DNA of 64,000 bases, taken from contig NZ_JADKRS010000001.1 of the NCBI RefSeq assembly GCF_015351075.1, forward strand, positions 1 to 64,000. The letters run 5' to 3'. Under the pieces are notes generated by a model, which worked only from the letters and a program-made list of their open reading frames with translations, was not told the DNA's origin and did no database searches. Position numbers and translations under genes: made by a program. The DNA comes from Clavibacter sp. VKM Ac-2873 (GTDB lineage Bacteria; Actinomycetota; Actinomycetes; Actinomycetales; Microbacteriaceae). Shown piece after piece: positions 47,187 to 57,048 of the stretch (positions are counted from its first letter, which is position 1; every line of letters begins with the position of its first letter).

Positions 47187-49844
47187 ATGCAGACCGCAGA
47201 CATCCGCAACGCCTGGCTGACGTACTTCGGCGACCGGGGGCACACCGTCGTGCCATCGGCGTCGCTCGTGAGCGAGGACCCCACGCTGCTGTTCACGGTG
47301 GCCGGCATGGTCCCGTTCGTGCCGTACCTCACGGGCGTCGTCCCCGCGCCGTTCGCGCGCGCCACGAGCGTCCAGAAGTGCATCCGCACCCTCGACATCG
47401 AGGAGGTCGGCCGCACGCCCCGCCACGGCACCTTCTTCCAGATGAACGGCAACTTCTCCTTCGGCGACTACTTCAAGGAGCAGGCCATCGCGTACGCGTG
47501 GGAGCTGCTCACGACGAGCGAGGCCGACGGCGGCCTCGGGTTCTCGCCCGACGACCTCTGGGTCACCGTCTACCACGAGGACGACGAGGCCCGGCAGGCG
47601 TGGAAGCGCGTCGCGGGCCTGCCGGACGAGCGGATCCAGGGCCTCGGCCGCGACACGAACTACTGGCACACCGGGCAGCCCGGCCCCGCGGGTCCCTGCT
47701 CGGAGATCTTCTTCGACCGCGGCCCCGCGTACGGCGCCGACGGCGGACCGGCGACGGACGACGACCGGTACGTGGAGATCTGGAACCTCGTCTTCATGCA
47801 GTACCTGCGCGGGGCCGGCACGGGCAAGAGCGACTTCGAGATCCTCGGCGACCTGCCGCAGCGGAACATCGACACCGGCATGGGGCTCGAGCGCGTCGCC
47901 TTCATCAAGCAGGGCGTCGAGAACATGTACGAGATCGACCAGGTGCGTCCGGTCCTCGACCGCGCGGCCGAGCTCGCCGGCCGTCGCTACGGCGCCGACC
48001 ACGAGGACGACGTGCGCATGCGCATCGTCGCCGACCACGTGCGCTCCTCCCTCATGCTCATGTCCGACGGCGTGCGCCCGTCCAACGAGGGCCGCGGCTA
48101 CATCCTCCGCCGCCTCATGCGCCGCACCGTGCGCGGCATGCGCCTCATGGGCGTGGACACCGCCACCTTCGGCGAGCTGTTCCCCGCGTCGCGCGACGCG
48201 ATGAAGGCCGCCTACCCCGAGGTGTCGGACGACTTCGACCGCATCTCGCGCCTCGCCTACGCGGAGGAGGAGACCTTCCTGCGCACGCTCTCCGGCGGCA
48301 CGACGATCCTCGACGTGGCCGTCGGCGAGACGAAGGCGGCCGGCGGCGAGCGCATCGCCGGCGACACCGCGTTCCTGCTGCACGACACGTTCGGCTTCCC
48401 CATCGACCTGACGCTCGAGATGGCCGAGGAGAACGGCCTCACGGTCGACCGCGAGGCCTTCGACCGGCTGATGCTGGAGCAGCGCACGCGCGCCAAGGCC
48501 GACGCCAAGTCCAAGAAGACGGCGCTGGCCGACCTCACCGTCTACAGCGCGTTCCGCGCGGCCGGCGAGACGCGCTTCACCGGGTACGACGAGCTGGAGA
48601 CTGGGACGACGATCCTCGGCCTCATCGTCGGCGGCCACAGCGTCGACCACGCGGTCGCGGGCGACATCGCGGAGGTCATCCTCCCGGAGACGAGCCTCTA
48701 CGCCGAGTCCGGCGGCCAGGAGGCCGACGCGGGCAGCATCGTCGGGAACGGCTTCGACCTCGAGGTGCTCGACGTGCAGAAGCCCGTGAAGGGCCTCATC
48801 AGCCACCGCGTGCAGGTCCGCTCCGGCGAGGTCGGGGTCGGCGCCGCCGCGACCACCGTCGTCGACGCCGACTGGCGCCGCGGCGCCACGCAGGCGCACT
48901 CCGGCACGCACCTCGTGCACGCCGCGCTCCGCCAGGTGCTCGGCCAGGACGCGCACCAGTCCGGCTCGTACAACCGGGCCGGGTACATGCGGCTCGACTT
49001 CGCGTGGAACCAGGCGCTGAGCCCGGAGACGCGCAGCGAGATCGAGGACATCGCGAACGGCGCGGTGCGCGACGACCTGCAGGTCGTCACGCGCGTCATG
49101 CCGATCGACGAGGCGAAGAAGCTCGGCGCCATGGCGCTGTTCGGCGAGAAGTACGGCGACACCGTGCGCGTCGTCGACATCGGCGGGCCGTGGTCGCGCG
49201 AGCTCTGCGCGGGCACGCACGTGTCGTCCAGCGCGCAGATCGGGCTCATCAACGTGGTGGGGGAGTCGTCCGTCGGATCCACCAACCGCCGCATCGAGTC
49301 GCTCGTGGGCCGCGAGGCGTTCCAGGACCTCGCGGTCGAGCGCGCCATCGTGTCGCAGCTCACGTCGAGCCTCAAGACGCCGCGCGAGCAGCTGCCCGAC
49401 CGCATCGCCGACCTGATGCAGAACCTCAAGACGGCGGAGCGGCGCATCGCCGACTTCGAGGCGCAGGCGCTGCAGCAGCGCGTGCCGGCGCTCCTCGCGC
49501 AGGGGTCGCGCGTCGGATCCGTGACGCTCATCCAGGAGTCGCTCGGCAGCGTGCGGTCCGCCGACGAGGTGCGGCAGCTCGTGACGCTCGTGCGCGAGCG
49601 CGCCGGATCCGAGCCCGTGGTGGTCGCCCTCGCGGGCGACGCGGGCGGCAAGCCGACCGTCATCGTGGCCACGAACCAGGCCGCGCGGGACGCCGGCGCC
49701 CGGGCCGGGCAGCTCGCCCGCGCCGCGGCGGCCGTGCTCGGCGGCGGCGGAGGCGGCAAGGACGACCTCGCGCAGGGCGGCGGATCCGACGTGTCGGCCA
49801 TCGGCGACGCGCTCGACGCGGTCCGCCGGTCCCTCGACTCCTGA
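47187..49844 (+). CDS. alaS: Alanine--tRNA ligase
   Basis: AlaRS charges tRNA-Ala and clears Ser/Gly errors. The 885-residue protein has the class II start IRNAWLTYFGDRGHTVVPSASL, motif 2 FFQMNGNFSFGDYFK, motif 3 GMGLERVAFI, editing-site HSGTHLVHAAL with the later CAGTHV, and a C-terminal coiled region plus DHHA1-like C-Ala domain (about 750-885) ending in a Gly-rich loop GGGGGGKDDLAQGGG. The stop overlaps the ruvX ATG by one base. Confidence 0.98.
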   Translation: MQTADIRNAWLTYFGDRGHTVVPSASLVSEDPTLLFTVAGMVPFVPYLTGVVPAPFARATSVQKCIRTLDIEEVGRTPRHGTFFQMNGNFSFGDYFKEQAIAYAWELLTTSEADGGLGFSPDDLWVTVYHEDDEARQAWKRVAGLPDERIQGLGRDTNYWHTGQPGPAGPCSEIFFDRGPAYGADGGPATDDDRYVEIWNLVFMQYLRGAGTGKSDFEILGDLPQRNIDTGMGLERVAFIKQGVENMYEIDQVRPVLDRAAELAGRRYGADHEDDVRMRIVADHVRSSLMLMSDGVRPSNEGRGYILRRLMRRTVRGMRLMGVDTATFGELFPASRDAMKAAYPEVSDDFDRISRLAYAEEETFLRTLSGGTTILDVAVGETKAAGGERIAGDTAFLLHDTFGFPIDLTLEMAEENGLTVDREAFDRLMLEQRTRAKADAKSKKTALADLTVYSAFRAAGETRFTGYDELETGTTILGLIVGGHSVDHAVAGDIAEVILPETSLYAESGGQEADAGSIVGNGFDLEVLDVQKPVKGLISHRVQVRSGEVGVGAAATTVVDADWRRGATQAHSGTHLVHAALRQVLGQDAHQSGSYNRAGYMRLDFAWNQALSPETRSEIEDIANGAVRDDLQVVTRVMPIDEAKKLGAMALFGEKYGDTVRVVDIGGPWSRELCAGTHVSSSAQIGLINVVGESSVGSTNRRIESLVGREAFQDLAVERAIVSQLTSSLKTPREQLPDRIADLMQNLKTAERRIADFEAQALQQRVPALLAQGSRVGSVTLIQESLGSVRSADEVRQLVTLVRERAGSEPVVVALAGDAGGKPTVIVATNQAARDAGARAGQLARAAAAVLGGGGGGKDDLAQGGGSDVSAIGDALDAVRRSLDS

Positions 49845-50329
49845 TGCGGATCGGCTCCCGGCTCGCGGTCGACGTGGGGAAGGCCCGGATCGGCCTCGCC
49901 CGGTCGGATCCGCACGGGTTGATCGCGACGCCCGTCGAGACGGTCCCGCGCGACGCCGGGGGCTCCGCGGACGTGCGGCGGATCCTCGAGGTGGCGGCCG
50001 AGATCGACTGCACCGAGCTCGTCGTGGGCCTGCCGCTCGCGCTCTCGGGCCGCGCGACCGCCTCCACGGACGACGCGGAGGGGTTCGCCCGGCGCCTCGC
50101 GGACGCCACGGCGATCCCCGTGCGGCTGGTGGACGAACGCCTCTCGACGGTCTCCGCCCAGGGCGCCCTGCGCGCATCGGGCAGAGGCTCCCGTAAGCAG
50201 CGGCCCGTGATCGATCAGGTGGCGGCGGTTATAATCCTTCAACACGCGCTCGAGACCGAGCGCGCCGCCGGCTCCCCACCCGGTGCTCTCGTCCCGAGGA
50301 ACCGAGTCGATCCTGACCGACACGCCTGA
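49844..50329 (+). CDS. ruvX: Putative Holliday junction resolvase RuvX (YqgF)
   Basis: YqgF-family proteins have an RNase-H-like fold and are needed for pre-16S rRNA maturation in E. coli; a junction-resolvase role was proposed earlier. The 161-residue protein has the first-strand Asp in RLAVDVGKARIGLARSD, the second-strand VVGLPLALSG and the DERLSTVSAQ motif. The ATG lies in TGATG with the alaS stop. The C-terminal 20 residues overlap the probable start of mltG. Confidence 0.93.
   Translation: MRIGSRLAVDVGKARIGLARSDPHGLIATPVETVPRDAGGSADVRRILEVAAEIDCTELVVGLPLALSGRATASTDDAEGFARRLADATAIPVRLVDERLSTVSAQGALRASGRGSRKQRPVIDQVAAVIILQHALETERAAGSPPGALVPRNRVDPDRHA
50230..50235 (+). promoter_or_regulatory. 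TATAAT element inside the end of ruvX
   Basis: This perfect TATAAT is notable in such GC-rich DNA and lies 53 bases before the first possible mltG start. No matching -35 is seen, so promoter activity is only suggested. Confidence 0.35.
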
Positions 50330-51863
50330 GACCGATCCCACCCGACGCGCCACGGCGGCCGCGGGTGGCGGTGGCGACCCCTTCGAGAGCCTCTTCGGCG
50401 ACCACGTCGGCGACTCCTCTGCACCTGCACCTGCGGCCGCGCCGGCACCTGCCCCGCGCGGCGACGGGCCCGGCATCGGCACCGGTGCGCCCATGACGCG
50501 ACGCGAGCTCCGCGCGCTGCGGGAGGCGGCCGAGGCGCAGGCCGCGGCCTCCGCGCCCTCCGGGGTCGCTGCCCCGCGGCCGACGGCGTCCGACGAGCGT
50601 CCCGCCCCCCTCGCGACCACCCCCGTGCCCACGGCCGCCGCTCCGCGTCCCGCGTCCGACGAGCGGTCGCGGACCGCCTCGGCGACCGCGTCGAGCGCAC
50701 GGGGTCCCGCGCGGACCGCCCCGACGCCGATCACGCCGACCCGCCCGGCAGCGGACGACGGGCGCGGGACGCCGCCGCGCCGGGAGGTCCTCGTCGCCCC
50801 GAAGCCGAAGCGCCGCCACCCCAAGTGGCCCTACGTCGTGGTCCTGCTCATCGCGCTGTTCGGCGGCGCGGGCGTCATCGCGACCTCGATGTTCGGCCCC
50901 GTGGTCGCGGCGCTCCTGACGCCCGCCGAGCCCACCGACTACGACGGCGACGGCTCCGGAGAGGTGCAGGTGGTCGTCAAGACGGGCGACACCGGGAGCA
51001 CCATCGGCGACACGCTCGCCGCGGAGGACGTCGTGAAGACATCGAAGGCGTTCTACCGGGCCGTCGTCGCGTCCGGCGGCGAGATCGTCTTCCAGCCGGG
51101 CACCTACACGCTGCGGAAGCAGATGAGCGCGGCGTCCGCGCTCGCGATGCTGCAGGATCCGGCCAGCCAGATCCAGGCCAAGGTCACCATCCCCGAGGGC
51201 CAGACCGTCGCGCAGGCCTTCGAGCTCATCGCGGAGGGCACCGGAACCCCCGTGGCCGACCTCGAGGCCGCGGCCGCGGATCGCGCCGCCCTCGGGATCC
51301 CCGCCGAGGCGCCGAACATCGAGGGGTACCTCTTCCCGGCCACGTACGACTTCCCGCCCGGCACCTCCGCGACGGACATGGTCAAGGCGATGGTCAGCCG
51401 CACCTTCGAGGCGCTCGACCAGGCCGGCGTCGCGCCCGCCGACCGCCACCGCGTGCTCACGCTCGCCGCGCTCATCCAGAAGGAGGCCCGCTTCGAGGGC
51501 GACTTCTACAAGGTGTCGCGCGTGTTCCAGAACCGCATCGCCATCGGGATGCCGCTGCAGTCGGACGCGACCGTCGCCTACGGCGCGCAGTCGGTCGGCC
51601 GGGTCACGACCACCGACGCCGAGCGCGCCGACGACAACCCGTGGAACACCTACGTGCACCCGGGGCTCCCGGCCGGCCCCATCTCCAACCCCGGCGACCT
51701 CGCGATCAAGGCCGCGATCGCTCCCGCGGACGGGCCGTGGCTCTACTTCGTCACCGTCAACACCATCACGGGTGACACCGTCTTCTCCCAGACCTACGAG
51801 GAGCACCAGAAGGCCGTCGCCCAGTGGCAGCAGTTCATGAAGGACAACCCGGGCAATGGCTGA
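50283..51863 (+). CDS. mltG: Endolytic murein transglycosylase
   Basis: MltG cuts nascent glycan strands at the membrane and may set their length. The 526-residue protein has a long disordered Ala/Pro-rich cytoplasmic part (about 1-180), one membrane helix (about 181-211), and the external YceG domain with VTIPEGQTVAQAFELIA, the catalytic Glu in LAALIQKEARFEGDFYKVSRVFQNR, and NTYVHPGLPAGPISNPG. The start is uncertain: GTG 50283 has no ribosome binding site, whereas a CTG at 50313 lies 12 bases after GAGGA. The stop overlaps aroE by eight bases. Confidence 0.92.
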   Translation: MLSSRGTESILTDTPETDPTRRATAAAGGGGDPFESLFGDHVGDSSAPAPAAAPAPAPRGDGPGIGTGAPMTRRELRALREAAEAQAAASAPSGVAAPRPTASDERPAPLATTPVPTAAAPRPASDERSRTASATASSARGPARTAPTPITPTRPAADDGRGTPPRREVLVAPKPKRRHPKWPYVVVLLIALFGGAGVIATSMFGPVVAALLTPAEPTDYDGDGSGEVQVVVKTGDTGSTIGDTLAAEDVVKTSKAFYRAVVASGGEIVFQPGTYTLRKQMSAASALAMLQDPASQIQAKVTIPEGQTVAQAFELIAEGTGTPVADLEAAAADRAALGIPAEAPNIEGYLFPATYDFPPGTSATDMVKAMVSRTFEALDQAGVAPADRHRVLTLAALIQKEARFEGDFYKVSRVFQNRIAIGMPLQSDATVAYGAQSVGRVTTTDAERADDNPWNTYVHPGLPAGPISNPGDLAIKAAIAPADGPWLYFVTVNTITGDTVFSQTYEEHQKAVAQWQQFMKDNPGNG

Positions 51864-52746
51864 TCCGCGGACGCCGGCCGTGCGGCTGGCGGTCCTCGGC
51901 AGCCCCATCGCGCATTCCCTGTCGCCGCGGCTGCACCGGGCGGCGTACGACGTGCTCGGGCTCGACTGGTCCTACGAGGCGGTGGAGTGCACGGGGGCGG
52001 ACCTCGGCGCGTTCGTCGCGGGCCTCGGATCCGGCTGGCGGGGCCTGTCGCTCACGATGCCGCTCAAGCGGGACGTGCTGCCGCTCCTCGACCTGATCGA
52101 CGACACGGCACGCCTCGCGGGCGCGGCCAACACGCTGCTGCTCGAGGAAGGCGACGACGGGGGGACGCGCCGTCGCGGCGCCAACACGGACGTCGCGGGC
52201 ATCGTCCGCGCCTTCGCCAGGGCCGGCGTGGGGAGCGCGCAGCGCGCGGTCGTCATGGGCGCCGGATCCACGGCGCGCTCGGCCGTCGTCGCGCTGGCCC
52301 GCATGGGCGCCCGCGAGGTCGTGGTCGCGGCCCGGCGTCCCGCGCAGGGGCAGGAGCTCGCGCCCCTGGCCGACGAGCTGGGCCTGGCGCTCCGGACCGC
52401 GCCGCTCGCGGACGCGGCGGACGCGCTCCGCGACGCCGACACGGTGATCAGCACCCTCCCGGGCGACGCCGCCGCCTCCGTGCCGCTGCCCGCCGCATTG
52501 GCCGAGGCGACCGTGCTCCTCGACGTGACGTACGCGCCATGGCCCACCGGCATCGCCGCCGCGTGGCAGCGCGCGGGCGGTCGCGTCGTGCCGGGCATCG
52601 ACATGCTCGTGCACCAGGCCCTCGACCAGGTGCGCCTGTTCGCGCACGGCGACGACACGCGGCCTCTGCCGGGCGAGGACCGCGTGCTGGCCGCGATGCT
52701 CGCGAGCGTGGGACGGGATCCCCGGAGGCCCTGGACGGGAGCCTGA
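51856..52746 (+). CDS. aroE: Shikimate dehydrogenase family protein
   Basis: AroE reduces 3-dehydroshikimate to shikimate with NADPH. The 296-residue protein has the substrate motif [18 protein letters not shown], the catalytic Lys region [12 protein letters not shown], the NTD residues GANTDVAGI, the NADPH-binding [16 protein letters not shown], and the C-terminal [21 protein letters not shown] instead of the usual GAGGA(A/S) in the nucleotide loop is a mild variation. The ATG overlaps mltG by eight bases. Confidence 0.94.
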   Translation: MADPRTPAVRLAVLGSPIAHSLSPRLHRAAYDVLGLDWSYEAVECTGADLGAFVAGLGSGWRGLSLTMPLKRDVLPLLDLIDDTARLAGAANTLLLEEGDDGGTRRRGANTDVAGIVRAFARAGVGSAQRAVVMGAGSTARSAVVALARMGAREVVVAARRPAQGQELAPLADELGLALRTAPLADAADALRDADTVISTLPGDAAASVPLPAALAEATVLLDVTYAPWPTGIAAAWQRAGGRVVPGIDMLVHQALDQVRLFAHGDDTRPLPGEDRVLAAMLASVGRDPRRPWTGA

Positions 52747-52831
52747 CCCGCGGGTCAGGTGCTTCCGCAGCGCGAGGCCGGAGGGGATCCTGCTCGCGGG
52801 TCCGACCCTGCCGCTGTGGGAGGATGGGGCC

Positions 52832-54070
52832 ATGCTGCGTTGGCTCACCGCCGGGGAATCCCACGGCCCCGAACTCATCGCCGTCCTGGAGGGCCTGCCC
52901 GCGGGCGTCCCCGTCAGCCTCGACGGCATCCGCGCCGACCTCGCCCGTCGCAAGCTCGGCTACGGCCGTGGCGCGCGCATGGCGTTCGAGCAGGACGAGC
53001 TGAGCCTCTCGACCGGCGTGGTCCACGGGCGCACGCTCGGCAGCCCCATCGCCGTGCGGATCGGCAACACGGAGTGGCCCAAGTGGGTCGACATCATGAG
53101 CCCGGAGCCGGTGGATCCCGAGAAGCTGCGGGGCGCGCGCGCCGCGGCCCTCACGCGTCCCCGGCCCGGCCACGCCGACCTGGTGGGCATGCAGAAGTAC
53201 GACTTCGACGAGGCGCGTCCCGTGCTCGAGCGCGCGAGCGCCCGCGAGACCGCCGCCCGCGTGGCGCTCGGCGCCGTCGCCCGCGCGTTCCTCGCCGAGC
53301 TGGGGATCACCCTCGTCAGCCACACGCTGGCCATCGGCCCCGTCCGCGTGCCCGAGGGCGCGCCGCTGCCGACGCCGGCCGACGTCGACGCCCTGGACGC
53401 GGATCCGCTGCGCTGCTTCCACCCCGAGACGAGCGCGCGCATGGTCGCGGAGGTCGACGACACGAAGCAGAGCGGCGACACGGTCGGCGGCGTCGTCGAG
53501 GTGCTCGCGTACGACCTGCCGCCGGGCCTCGGCTCGCACGTGCACTGGGACCGCCGGCTCGACTCCAAGCTCGCCGCGGCGCTCATGGGCATCCAGGCCA
53601 TCAAGGGCGTCGAGGTCGGCGACGGCTTCCTCACGACGACGCGCCGCGGATCCGAGGCGCACGACGAGCTTTTCTCCACAGACGCCGGCATCGGCCGGTC
53701 CACGGACCGCGCTGGCGGCACCGAGGGCGGCATGAGCACGGGCACGGTCCTCCGCGTCCGCGCGGGCATGAAGCCCATCGCGACCGTGCCGCGCGCCCTC
53801 CGCACCATCGACACCGCCACGGGCGGCGCCGCCCCCGCCCACCACCAGCGCTCCGACGTGTGCGCGGTCCCCGCCGCGGGCGTGGTCGCCGAGGCCATGG
53901 TCGCGCTCACGCTCGCCGACGCGGTGCTGGAGAAGTTCGGCGGCGACTCCGTGGGCGAGACCCTGCGGAACCTCCGCGGCTACCTCGACGCGATCCCCGA
54001 GGGCCGCCGCACGGGCGCCGACCTCGTGGACGAGGCGGACGCCGCGCCGCCCGCGCCTCCCGAGTCCTGA
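52832..54070 (+). CDS. aroC: Chorismate synthase
   Basis: AroC converts EPSP to chorismate with reduced FMN as cofactor. The 412-residue protein starts [15 protein letters not shown], and has [53 protein letters not shown] and [20 protein letters not shown] with the catalytic His and Asp. A degenerate -10-like GAGGAT ends 6 bases before the ATG, suggesting its own start of transcription after aroE. Confidence 0.97.
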   Translation: MLRWLTAGESHGPELIAVLEGLPAGVPVSLDGIRADLARRKLGYGRGARMAFEQDELSLSTGVVHGRTLGSPIAVRIGNTEWPKWVDIMSPEPVDPEKLRGARAAALTRPRPGHADLVGMQKYDFDEARPVLERASARETAARVALGAVARAFLAELGITLVSHTLAIGPVRVPEGAPLPTPADVDALDADPLRCFHPETSARMVAEVDDTKQSGDTVGGVVEVLAYDLPPGLGSHVHWDRRLDSKLAAALMGIQAIKGVEVGDGFLTTTRRGSEAHDELFSTDAGIGRSTDRAGGTEGGMSTGTVLRVRAGMKPIATVPRALRTIDTATGGAAPAHHQRSDVCAVPAAGVVAEAMVALTLADAVLEKFGGDSVGETLRNLRGYLDAIPEGRRTGADLVDEADAAPPAPPES

Positions 54071-54072
54071 GC

Positions 54073-54564
54073 ATGCCGGTCGTCCTGATCGGTCCGCCCG
54101 GCGCGGGCAAGACCACGGTCGGCCGCCGCGTGGCGAAGGGCCTGGGGCTGCCGTTCACCGACACGGACCGGGCCATCGTCGAGGCCCACGGATCCATCGC
54201 CGACATCTTCCGCGAGCACGGCGAGCCGCGCTTCCGCGAGCTCGAGCGGGCCGCGGTGGCCGCGGCCCTGGCGGACGACGGCGTCGTCTCGCTCGGCGGG
54301 GGAGCCGTCCTCGACCCCGCGACGCGCGCCGACCTGGCACCGTGCACGGTCGTGCTGCTCACCGTGAGCGAGCCCGCCGTGCGCGCGCGGATCCGGGGGG
54401 ACGACCGCCCGCTCGTCGACGGCCTCGACAGCTGGCGGCGCCTCGTCGCCGACCGCGAGGAGCTCTACCGCTCGCTCGCCGACCTGACCATCGACACCTC
54501 CGACCGCCCGCTCCCGCGCATCGCCCGCGAGATCGAGCGCTTCGCCCGGGAGAGGCAGCCATGA
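54073..54564 (+). CDS. aroK: Shikimate kinase
   Basis: AroK phosphorylates shikimate at O3. The 163-residue P-loop kinase has Walker A GPPGAGKT (7-14), the substrate Asp in FTDTDRAIVE, the lid-proximal SLGGGAV, and RPLVDG. It lies 2 bases after aroC and its stop overlaps the aroB ATG by four bases. Confidence 0.96.
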   Translation: MPVVLIGPPGAGKTTVGRRVAKGLGLPFTDTDRAIVEAHGSIADIFREHGEPRFRELERAAVAAALADDGVVSLGGGAVLDPATRADLAPCTVVLLTVSEPAVRARIRGDDRPLVDGLDSWRRLVADREELYRSLADLTIDTSDRPLPRIAREIERFARERQP

Positions 54565-55691
54565 CCGAACCGACCCGCACCGAGACCGACGCGCGCGCGA
54601 CCGCCGCCGCCGAACCGGACGCGCCCTCCGTGATCCCCGTCTCCGGCACGCCCGGCTACGACGTGACCGTCGGCCGCGGCCTCGTCGCGGGCGTGGGCGC
54701 GCTGCTCGGCCCGCGCGTGCGCAAGGTGCTCATCGTGCACGCGCCCGCCCTCGCCGAGGAGGCGTCGCGGCTCCGCGAGCGCCTGCAGGGCGACGTCGAG
54801 GTGTACCTCGCCGAGGTGCCCGACGCCGAGGGGGCCAAGCGCGTCGAGGTCGCCGCGTTCTGCTGGAAGATCATGGGCACCACCGACTTCACGCGCTCGG
54901 ACGCCGTGATCACGCTCGGCGGCGGCGCCACCACCGACCTCGGCGGCTTCGTCGCGGCGACGTGGCTGCGCGGCGTCATCCTCATCCAGATCCCGACGAC
55001 GGTGCTCGCCATGGTGGATGCGGCCGTGGGCGGCAAGACCGGCATCAACACGTCCGAGGGCAAGAACCTGGTGGGCGCCTTCTACGCGCCGACCGCCGTG
55101 GTCGTCGACCTCGACCTGCTCGCGACCCTGCCGCGGAACGAGCTCGTCACGGGCTTCGCGGAGATCGTGAAGGCCGGGTTCATCGCCGTGCCCGAGATCC
55201 TGGACATCATCGAGCGGGACGTGGCGCGCGTCACGGATCCCACGTCACCGGAGTTCCGCCGCGTCGTCGAGCTGGCGATCGCGATGAAGGCCGAGGTCGT
55301 GGGGGAGGACTTCACCGAGAAGGGCCGCCGCGAGATCCTCAACTACGGCCACACGCTCGGCCACGCGATCGAGCACGCCGAGCGCTACCGCTGGCGGCAC
55401 GGGTCGGCCGTCGCCGTCGGCATGGTCTTCGCGGCGGAGCTCTCCCGCCTCACGCGGTCGCTCTCGGACGAGGCGGTCGACCGGCACCGGCGGATCCTCG
55501 ACTCGCTCGACCTGCCCACCAGCTACCCCGTCGGCCGCTGGCCCACGCTCGTCGCGAGCATGAAGCGCGACAAGAAGGCGCGCGGCGACATGATGCGCTT
55601 CATCGTGCTCGACGGCGTCGGCCGCGCCAGCGTGCTCAACGGGCCCGAGGAGGCGCTGCTGTTCGCGGCGTACCAGGAGATCGGGTCGTGA
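54561..55691 (+). CDS. aroB: 3-dehydroquinate synthase
   Basis: AroB turns DAHP into 3-dehydroquinate with NAD+ and a metal ion. The 376-residue protein has the NAD loop LGGGATTDLGGFVAATWLRG, the segment TTVLAMVDAAVGGKTGIN, and metal ligands in GFAEIVKAGF and NYGHTLGHAIEH and the later RHGSAVAVGM. The first 30 residues are a disordered extension. It overlaps aroK and the next gene by four bases each. Confidence 0.97.
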   Translation: MTEPTRTETDARATAAAEPDAPSVIPVSGTPGYDVTVGRGLVAGVGALLGPRVRKVLIVHAPALAEEASRLRERLQGDVEVYLAEVPDAEGAKRVEVAAFCWKIMGTTDFTRSDAVITLGGGATTDLGGFVAATWLRGVILIQIPTTVLAMVDAAVGGKTGINTSEGKNLVGAFYAPTAVVVDLDLLATLPRNELVTGFAEIVKAGFIAVPEILDIIERDVARVTDPTSPEFRRVVELAIAMKAEVVGEDFTEKGRREILNYGHTLGHAIEHAERYRWRHGSAVAVGMVFAAELSRLTRSLSDEAVDRHRRILDSLDLPTSYPVGRWPTLVASMKRDKKARGDMMRFIVLDGVGRASVLNGPEEALLFAAYQEIGS

Positions 55692-56470
55692 CGGATCCCG
55701 CGCATCCGGATGCGCCGCGGCCCGTCGCCCTCGTCACGGGCGTCGGCCGGGTCGCGGGGCTCGGAGCGGCCATCGCCGAGGACCTGGCGCTCGGCGGCTG
55801 GGACGTCGCCTTCTCATACTGGTCCGCCTACGACGCGCGCATGGCCTGGGGCCCGCAGCCCGACGACCCCGAACGGGTCGCCGCGGCCGTCGCGCGCGCC
55901 GGCGGACGCGCGCACGCGATCGAGGCCGACCTCATGGACACCGACGCGGCCGAGCGGATCCTCGAGGCCGCCGAGCAGGCGCTCGGTCCCGTCACGGCGC
56001 TCGTGCTGTCGCACGCGGAGGCGGTCGACAGCTCGCTGCTGGAGACGAGCGTCGAGAGCCTCGAGCGGCACCTCGCCGTGAACGTGCGGGCGTCGCTGCA
56101 GCTGATCCAGGGCTTCGCGCGCCGCTACCGGGCGCTCCCGGGTGCCGGCCGCATCATCGCCCTCACGAGCAACCACGTCGTCGGCAACGTGCCATACGGC
56201 GCCAGCAAGGCCGCGCTCGACCGCATCGTCATCGCGGCGGCGCGCGAGCTCGAGGACGTGCGCATCACGGCGAACCTCGTCGACCCGGGACCCATCGACA
56301 CGGGCTGGTTCACGCCCGAGATCCGGGCCCACCTGCAGGAGACGACGCCGCGCGGCCGTCTCGCCGAGCCCCGGGACGCCGCCGCGCTCGTCTGCTTCCT
56401 CGCCTCGGCCGAGGGCGGCTGGATCAACGGCCAGCGCATCCGCTCGGACGGCGGCCAGAGCGTCGGCTGA
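55688..56470 (+). CDS. Short-chain dehydrogenase/reductase coupled to aroB
   Basis: This 260-residue Rossmann protein belongs to the SDR superfamily but is atypical. The nucleotide loop TGVGRVAGLG is two residues longer than the classical TGxxxGxG, the usual NNAG is replaced by LSHAE, and the Ser of LTSN is only nine residues before the catalytic Tyr of YGASK instead of about thirteen. The C-terminal DPGPIDTGWFTPEI and GGWINGQRIRSDGGQSVG are SDR-like. The GTG overlaps aroB by four bases and aroQ follows 20 bases later, so it is made with shikimate enzymes, yet the pathway already has AroE. The substrate is unknown. Confidence 0.85.
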   Translation: MTDPAHPDAPRPVALVTGVGRVAGLGAAIAEDLALGGWDVAFSYWSAYDARMAWGPQPDDPERVAAAVARAGGRAHAIEADLMDTDAAERILEAAEQALGPVTALVLSHAEAVDSSLLETSVESLERHLAVNVRASLQLIQGFARRYRALPGAGRIIALTSNHVVGNVPYGASKAALDRIVIAAARELEDVRITANLVDPGPIDTGWFTPEIRAHLQETTPRGRLAEPRDAAALVCFLASAEGGWINGQRIRSDGGQSVG

Positions 56471-56478
56471 CCCGCCCC

Positions 56479-56484
56479 TAGGCT
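56479..56484 (+). promoter_or_regulatory. -10 element of aroQ (leaderless type)
   Basis: TAGGCT ends 6 bases before the aroQ ATG, right after the SDR stop. No ribosome binding site fits in the gap. Confidence 0.5.
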
Positions 56485-56490
56485 GGGCGC

Positions 56491-56931
56491 ATGTCACGCG
56501 TGCTCGTCCTCAACGGCCCCAACCTCGGACGGCTCGGCAGCCGCGAGCCCGACGTGTACGGCACCGGGTCGCTGGATGACCTCCGCCGGGAGCTCGTCGC
56601 GTTCGCGCCCGACGACGTCGAGATCGACCTCCGCCAGACGGACGACGAGGCGACCCTCATCGGTTGGCTGCACGAGGCCGTCGACACCGCGACCCCCGTG
56701 ATCATGAACCCCGCCGCGTTCACGCACTACTCGTACGCGCTCCGCGACGCCGCGGCGCTCGTCACGAAGGCCGGCATCACGCTCCTCGAGGTGCACATCT
56801 CCAACCCGCACGCGCGCGAGGAGTTCCGGCACACCAGCGTCATCTCGCCCGTCGCGACGGGCGTCATCGCGGGGCTCGGGCAGGGGTCGTACCTCCTCGC
56901 CCTCGCGCACGTCGTGACCGGCACCCGATAG
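56491..56931 (+). CDS. aroQ: 3-dehydroquinate dehydratase, type II
   Basis: AroQ dehydrates 3-dehydroquinate. The 146-residue type II enzyme has Arg18 and the catalytic Tyr23 in GSREPDVYG, the substrate NPAAFTHYSYALRDA with catalytic His, and EVHISNPHAREEFRHTS. The usual NLNLLG in the N-terminal loop reads NLGRLG. With aroE, aroC, aroK and aroB, the only early steps missing here are DAHP synthase and EPSP synthase. Confidence 0.96.
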   Translation: MSRVLVLNGPNLGRLGSREPDVYGTGSLDDLRRELVAFAPDDVEIDLRQTDDEATLIGWLHEAVDTATPVIMNPAAFTHYSYALRDAAALVTKAGITLLEVHISNPHAREEFRHTSVISPVATGVIAGLGQGSYLLALAHVVTGTR

Positions 56932-57048
56932 GCTGGTCCCTCAGGAAAGCCGCACGCGCCCACCGCGCCCCCGCGGCACCCCCTCGCGCCGGCACCTCTC
57001 GCCGCCGCCGCACCTCCCGCTCGTCGAACAGGCAAGGACCCTCCCCGC

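Noticed and set aside
47103-50177. A 1024-codon minus-strand frame opposite alaS and ruvX
   Set aside because: It is a shadow of alaS, which has all class II synthetase and editing motifs.
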